A stretch of 64,000 bases of DNA from Lacrimispora xylanolytica. Lineage in GTDB: Bacteria > Bacillota > Clostridia > Lachnospirales > Lachnospiraceae. Positions 60,498 to 64,000 of this stretch are shown one piece after another. A program made the translations under genes and the position numbers. Below the pieces are notes generated by a model, which had not been told where the DNA came from, searched no databases, and saw only the letters and a program-made list of their open reading frames with translations. The stretch spans positions 1,907,001 through 1,971,000 of the forward strand of contig NZ_CP113524.1 of assembly GCF_026723765.1 (NCBI RefSeq), written 5' to 3'. The first letter of the stretch is position 1; every line of letters starts with the position of its first letter.

Positions 60498-61055
60498 ATG
60501 ATATCAGCGGGTGATTTTAGAAACGGTATCACATTGGAGATCGATGGTACTGTTTATCAGATTATTGAGTTCCAGCACGTAAAACCTGGAAAGGGTGCTG
60601 CTTTCGTAAGAACAAAAATTAGAGATGTGGTAAACGGAGGCATCAACGAACGCACATTCCGCCCGACAGAAAAGTTTCCACAGGCAAGAATCGACAGAGT
60701 AGATATGCAGTATCTGTATGCTGATGGAGATCTTCATAATTTTATGGATACAAGTACTTACGAGCAGGTTGCATTAAGCAATGAAGTAATTGGTGATGCA
60801 CTTAAGTTCGTAAAAGAGAATGAGACGGTTAAGGTATGTTCCTATAATGGTAAGGTATATTCCGTAGAGCCTCCGTTATTTGTTGAGTTAGTAATCACAG
60901 ATACAGAACCAGGCTTTAAGGGTGATACCGCACAGGGCGCTACAAAACCAGCTACCGTTGAGACCGGAGCAATTGTGTATGTTCCTCTGTTTGTTGAGCA
61001 GGGTGATAAAATTAAGATTGATACACGTTCAGGTGAATATCTGTCCAGAGTTTAA
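60498..61055 (+). CDS. efp: Elongation factor P
   Basis: Relieves ribosome stalling at proline runs, 185 residues, three-domain KOW/OB fold. The loop carrying the modifiable lysine is [14 protein letters not shown] near 27-40. The C-terminal signature is [21 protein letters not shown] precedes the start. It is followed by a strong terminator, so it is monocistronic. Confidence 0.97.
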   Translation: MISAGDFRNGITLEIDGTVYQIIEFQHVKPGKGAAFVRTKIRDVVNGGINERTFRPTEKFPQARIDRVDMQYLYADGDLHNFMDTSTYEQVALSNEVIGDALKFVKENETVKVCSYNGKVYSVEPPLFVELVITDTEPGFKGDTAQGATKPATVETGAIVYVPLFVEQGDKIKIDTRSGEYLSRV

Positions 61056-61065
61056 TCCGTATGAA

Positions 61066-61092
61066 AAAGGACCGGCATGCCCGGTCTTTTTT
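61066..61092 (+). terminator. Intrinsic terminator after efp
   Basis: GACCGG (61070-61075) pairs with CCGGTC (61081-61086) around CATGC, preceded by AAAAAG and followed by a T-run. Confidence 0.9.
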
Positions 61093-61124
61093 GCTATTAT
61101 AACCCTTGGTACTTAGAAAAGAAT

Positions 61125-61153
61125 TTGATTTTTAACCTTGTTTGTAATATAAT
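61125..61153 (+). promoter_or_regulatory. Sigma-A promoter of argS
   Basis: TTGATT (61125-61130) and TATAAT (61148-61153) with 17-base spacing, 47 bases before argS. There is no room for a T-box. Confidence 0.75.
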
Positions 61154-61200
61154 TAATATTTAGCTTAGAAATTTCTGGATATAAAGGAGACTAGCAACCA

Positions 61201-62970
61201 ATGAATAAGATTCTTGATTTGATTACGGCAGAGATGAAGGCTGCATTTGCAGATTGCGGATACGAGGAAGCCTATGCAAAGGTGACGCTGTCGAACCGCC
61301 CGGACCTTTGCGAATACCAGTGCAACGGAGCGATGGCAGCGGCCAAGGCGTTTAAAAAGAAACCTTTTGATATAGCGTCAGAAGTGGTGGCAAAGCTTGC
61401 TGGAAACAGAGTATTTGCTGCAGTAGAAGCAGTTATGCCGGGATTTATCAATTTAAAGCTTGACTCCAGCTATCTGGCAGAATATATGAATGGCATGGCT
61501 AAGGCAGACCAGTGCGGCTTAGATAAGACAGTAAATCCTTTGACCATTGTAGTGGATTACGGCGGTGCCAACGTGGCTAAGCCTCTTCACGTAGGTCATC
61601 TGCGCTCTGCAATTATTGGCGAGACCATTAAAAGAAACGGACGCTTACTGGGCCATAAGGTCATTGGTGACGTTCATCTCGGAGACTGGGGTCTTCAGAT
61701 GGGACTTATCATTGAAGAATTAAGAGACAGAAAGCCGGAGCTGTCTTATTTTGATGATACTTTTGAAGGGGAATATCCAGCGGAAGCACCATTTACCATC
61801 AGCGAGCTGGAGGAAATCTATCCAGCTGCTAGTGCGAAGTCTAAGGCAGACGAGGCATTCAGCAAAAGAGCCCATGATGCTACGTTAAAGCTTCAGAATG
61901 GCTATCGTCCTTACCGTGCCATCTGGCAGCATATCATTGCTGTTTCAGTTGCTGATTTAAAGAAGAATTATGGCAATCTTAAGGTTTCCTTTGACTTGTG
62001 GAAAGGGGAGAGCCATGCAGAGCCCTACATTCCCGGATTGATTCAGGAACTGGTGGAGAAAGGGCTGGCATATGAAAGCCAGGGCGCTCTTGTAGTTGAT
62101 GTCACAGAAGAGGGAGATTCCAAGGAACTGCCGCCATGTATCGTAAGAAAATCTGACGGAGCTGCACTTTACTCCACATCAGATCTTGGAACCATTATTG
62201 AAAGGGAAAAAGACATTAAGCCTGACTGGTATATTTACATTACCGATAAGCGTCAGGAGCTGCATTTTGTTCAGGTCTTCCGCGTAGCCAAGAAGGCTGG
62301 ATTTGTTTCAGAAGATAAAAAGATGTCTCACCTTCCTTTTGGTACGATGAATGGCAAGGACGGAAAGCCATTTAAAACAAGAGACGGCGGTGTTATGCGA
62401 CTTGAGAATCTGATTTCAGACATCTGCCAGGCTGCGTATGAAAAGATAACAGAAAACCGGACGGTTTCAGAGGAAGAAGGGAGAGAAACATCAAAGATTA
62501 TCGGACTTGCTGCCTTAAAGTATGGAGATCTCTCCAACCAGGCTTCCAAGGATTATATTTTTGATATGGATCGTTTCGTATCCTTTGAAGGAAATACCGG
62601 TCCATACATTCTTTATACCATTGTCCGAATTAAATCCATTCTGGCTAGATACCAGAGCCAGGAAGAGAAGTACGAAGGAGAAGCGAAGATCCTTCCTGCA
62701 GTATCAGGTTCAGAAAAGGATTTGATGCTTCAGCTTTCCCGGTATAACGAGATCATGGAAACAAGCTTTACAGAGCTTGCTCCCCACAAGATATGCCAGT
62801 ATATCTATGAATTAGCCAATGCTTTTAATCGGTTCTATCATGAGACCAAGATTATTTCCGAAGAAAACAAAGAGCGTCAGGCATCCTGGATATGCTTAAT
62901 CAGTCTTACCAAAGATGTGTTAAATGAATGCATCGATGTTCTGGGTATTGAAGCACCAGAGCGTATGTAA
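61201..62970 (+). CDS. argS: Arginyl-tRNA synthetase
   Basis: Class I synthetase, 589 residues. The HIGH-type motif KPLHVGHLRSAI is near 126-137. GDVHLGDWGLQMGL near 155 and KMSHLPFGTMNG near 377-388 are conserved; the canonical KMSKS is not present, as in many ArgRS. The C-terminal anticodon-binding domain includes ANAFNRFYHETKI near 540. AAAGGAG precedes the start. The next gene begins 23 bases downstream. Confidence 0.97.
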   Translation: MNKILDLITAEMKAAFADCGYEEAYAKVTLSNRPDLCEYQCNGAMAAAKAFKKKPFDIASEVVAKLAGNRVFAAVEAVMPGFINLKLDSSYLAEYMNGMAKADQCGLDKTVNPLTIVVDYGGANVAKPLHVGHLRSAIIGETIKRNGRLLGHKVIGDVHLGDWGLQMGLIIEELRDRKPELSYFDDTFEGEYPAEAPFTISELEEIYPAASAKSKADEAFSKRAHDATLKLQNGYRPYRAIWQHIIAVSVADLKKNYGNLKVSFDLWKGESHAEPYIPGLIQELVEKGLAYESQGALVVDVTEEGDSKELPPCIVRKSDGAALYSTSDLGTIIEREKDIKPDWYIYITDKRQELHFVQVFRVAKKAGFVSEDKKMSHLPFGTMNGKDGKPFKTRDGGVMRLENLISDICQAAYEKITENRTVSEEEGRETSKIIGLAALKYGDLSNQASKDYIFDMDRFVSFEGNTGPYILYTIVRIKSILARYQSQEEKYEGEAKILPAVSGSEKDLMLQLSRYNEIMETSFTELAPHKICQYIYELANAFNRFYHETKIISEENKERQASWICLISLTKDVLNECIDVLGIEAPERM

Positions 62971-62993
62971 ACAGCGAACGGATGTGAGGAGCT

Positions 62994-64000
62994 ATGAAAG
63001 TATCACATATAACGACTAACGCTTTCTGGAAGGGTGAATCAGGCGTCAAAGCAGTTGTAGAGGATCAGGGAAGAGAATATAAGGCAAGTCTCCATATCAA
63101 GGGTAGTCAGGCAATTGACTACTCTTGTTCCTGTGCCCAGGGAAATTCCTACCGGGGCATGTGCCCGCACTGTCAGGCCTTATTCCAGGCGTATAAGGAA
63201 CAGGAATCAGAAAACCAGGGAAGGATTGTAACCACCTCCCAACAGGCAAGAGCGATGATTCGGGAATACACCAACCGGGAGGTTGCCCGCATTATGAGCG
63301 AAGGAGAGGGAGAGCAGGTAAAGCTTTTTGTTGCAATGATGGCTGGCCGCAGAGAGATAAAGCTTGAATTTAAACTGGGTAAAGACCGTCTGTATGTACT
63401 AAAGGACCTATCTGCATTTGTACGGGCGGTAGCCAACGGTACTTATGTGGAATATGGAAAAAACCTATCCTTTCATCACAGCGTTCAGGCATTTCAAAAA
63501 GAAAGTCAGCCGCTCCTTGAATTTGTTATGGAGGTAGTGAATACCTACTTAGAGCATCATGAACAGTTTCAGAAGGCATCCTTTACCACAAGTCCTGTGA
63601 TGCGTTTTCTTACCTTAAGCCGTACCAGCATGGACCGCTTTTTCGGACTGATGAAGGGAAACCTTTTAGAAATTGAGGATCATAAGGGCCATAGCCGCCA
63701 GGTGGCGGTCACGGATAAGTCTCCGGAGCTTACGGTGACCGTAAGAAGGAGAGGCAGGGAAGGAGTGCTTGTTTCCATTCCCAAGGATTTGATGGTATTA
63801 GAAGGGGAGCGGTATTTGTATTTTGCAGATACCAAATATCTGTACTGCTGTGACCAGGAATGCAGTGAGGCACTTCTCATCTTCTTTAAACAGATGACAG
63901 AAGGGTTTGGCTCTGCCTATGAAATTGAGGTAAATAATAAAGATATGCCACTCTTCTATGAGCGGGTCTTAAAGAGAATCGCGGCATACTGTACCATTGA
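62994..64000 (+). CDS. SWIM zinc finger / SNF2-associated helicase, N-terminal part (runs off the window)
   Basis: At least 335 codons without a stop. The SWIM-type zinc motif is near residues 44-60: CSC, then CPHC about eleven residues on. The following region (about 90-335) matches the bacterial SNF2-associated domain that precedes a DEAD/DEAH-like SNF2 helicase (for example VKLFVAMMAGRREIKLEFKLGKD near 106). The helicase motor would lie beyond the window. The ATG at 62994 has GAGGAG just upstream. A DNA or chromatin-like remodelling role is inferred from the family only. Confidence 0.85.
   Translation, partial: MKVSHITTNAFWKGESGVKAVVEDQGREYKASLHIKGSQAIDYSCSCAQGNSYRGMCPHCQALFQAYKEQESENQGRIVTTSQQARAMIREYTNREVARIMSEGEGEQVKLFVAMMAGRREIKLEFKLGKDRLYVLKDLSAFVRAVANGTYVEYGKNLSFHHSVQAFQKESQPLLEFVMEVVNTYLEHHEQFQKASFTTSPVMRFLTLSRTSMDRFFGLMKGNLLEIEDHKGHSRQVAVTDKSPELTVTVRRRGREGVLVSIPKDLMVLEGERYLYFADTKYLYCCDQECSEALLIFFKQMTEGFGSAYEIEVNNKDMPLFYERVLKRIAAYCTI

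Noticed and set aside
61056-61200. T-box before argS
   Set aside because: The gap of 145 bases is used by the efp terminator and a sigma-A promoter; there is no T-box core.
1-64000. CRISPR arrays, insertion sequences, prophage, tRNA or rRNA genes
   Set aside because: No regularly spaced repeats, transposase or integrase motifs, phage genes or RNA gene signatures were seen while reading the window.

Overview
The window is a chromosomal segment of a spore-forming, anaerobic, low-to-moderate GC Firmicute. It is most likely a member of the Lachnospiraceae (Lacrimispora / Lachnoclostridium-like). The indications are the [FeFe]-hydrogenase maturation genes, sporulation sigma factors E and G with SpoIIGA, a T-box leader, YesM/YesN-type two-component genes, and DUF4364, DUF5716 and DUF5717 genes that I associate with this family. 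The genus is an inference; no rRNA is present. I saw no tRNA, rRNA, CRISPR array, prophage or insertion sequence. Most of the window is compact housekeeping sequence in operons.

Layout. 1-1.4 kb: end of hydG, then hydF. 1.5-7.1 kb: a cobalamin operon (cobS, a short cobU-like gene, cbiB, cobD, cobQ, cbiC). 7.1-16.5 kb: a sugar-sensing and uptake block, made of a YesN-type regulator, a YesM-type histidine kinase, two membrane-anchored sugar-binding proteins and mglB-mglA-mglC. 16.6-23.3 kb: CYTH protein (reverse strand), another MglB-like lipoprotein, a DJ-1 protein, and an orphan solute-binding lipoprotein beside a GGDEF-EAL protein. 23.3-29.7 kb: proteostasis (tig, clpP, clpX, lon) and the GTPase ysxC. 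29.7-33.4 kb: a polar amino-acid ABC transporter and a D-2-hydroxyacid dehydrogenase. 33.4-35.5 kb, reverse strand: malic enzyme, DUF4364 protein and a small membrane protein. 35.6-41.2 kb: an uncharacterised three-gene operon (DUF5717, a DUF5716 protein that looks like a degenerate Hsp70, and a TPR protein). 41.2-44.2 kb: valS behind a T-box. 44.4-48.4 kb: spoIIGA-sigE, a SigV/RsiV-like pair, and convergent sigG. 48.5-50.5 kb: divergent coaX and coaBC. 50.6-54.1 kb: prfC, yqeY, a dipeptidase. 54.1-57.1 kb: metN-metI-metQ behind a leader encoding a methionine-rich peptide. 57.2-64 kb: two membrane proteins, ymxH, nrdR, yqeG, aroQ, efp, argS and the start of a SWIM/SNF2 helicase gene.

The strongest new observation is at 54.2-54.44 kb. 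A consensus promoter drives a 31-codon reading frame containing ten Met and four Cys codons. It is followed by an 11-bp intrinsic terminator immediately before the methionine transporter genes, and a sequence at the leader stop codon can pair with the foot of that terminator. This has the form of ribosome-mediated transcription attenuation for methionine, in a position where Firmicutes normally use an S-box or T-box. The second is the 35.6-41.2 kb operon, whose middle protein retains the outline of an Hsp70 nucleotide-binding and substrate-binding domain with altered phosphate loops, next to helical-repeat partners. Others include a spoIIG promoter with unusually long -35/-10 spacing, a SigV-type autoregulatory promoter inside the sporulation sigma locus, and a solute-binding protein paired with a cyclic-di-GMP enzyme.
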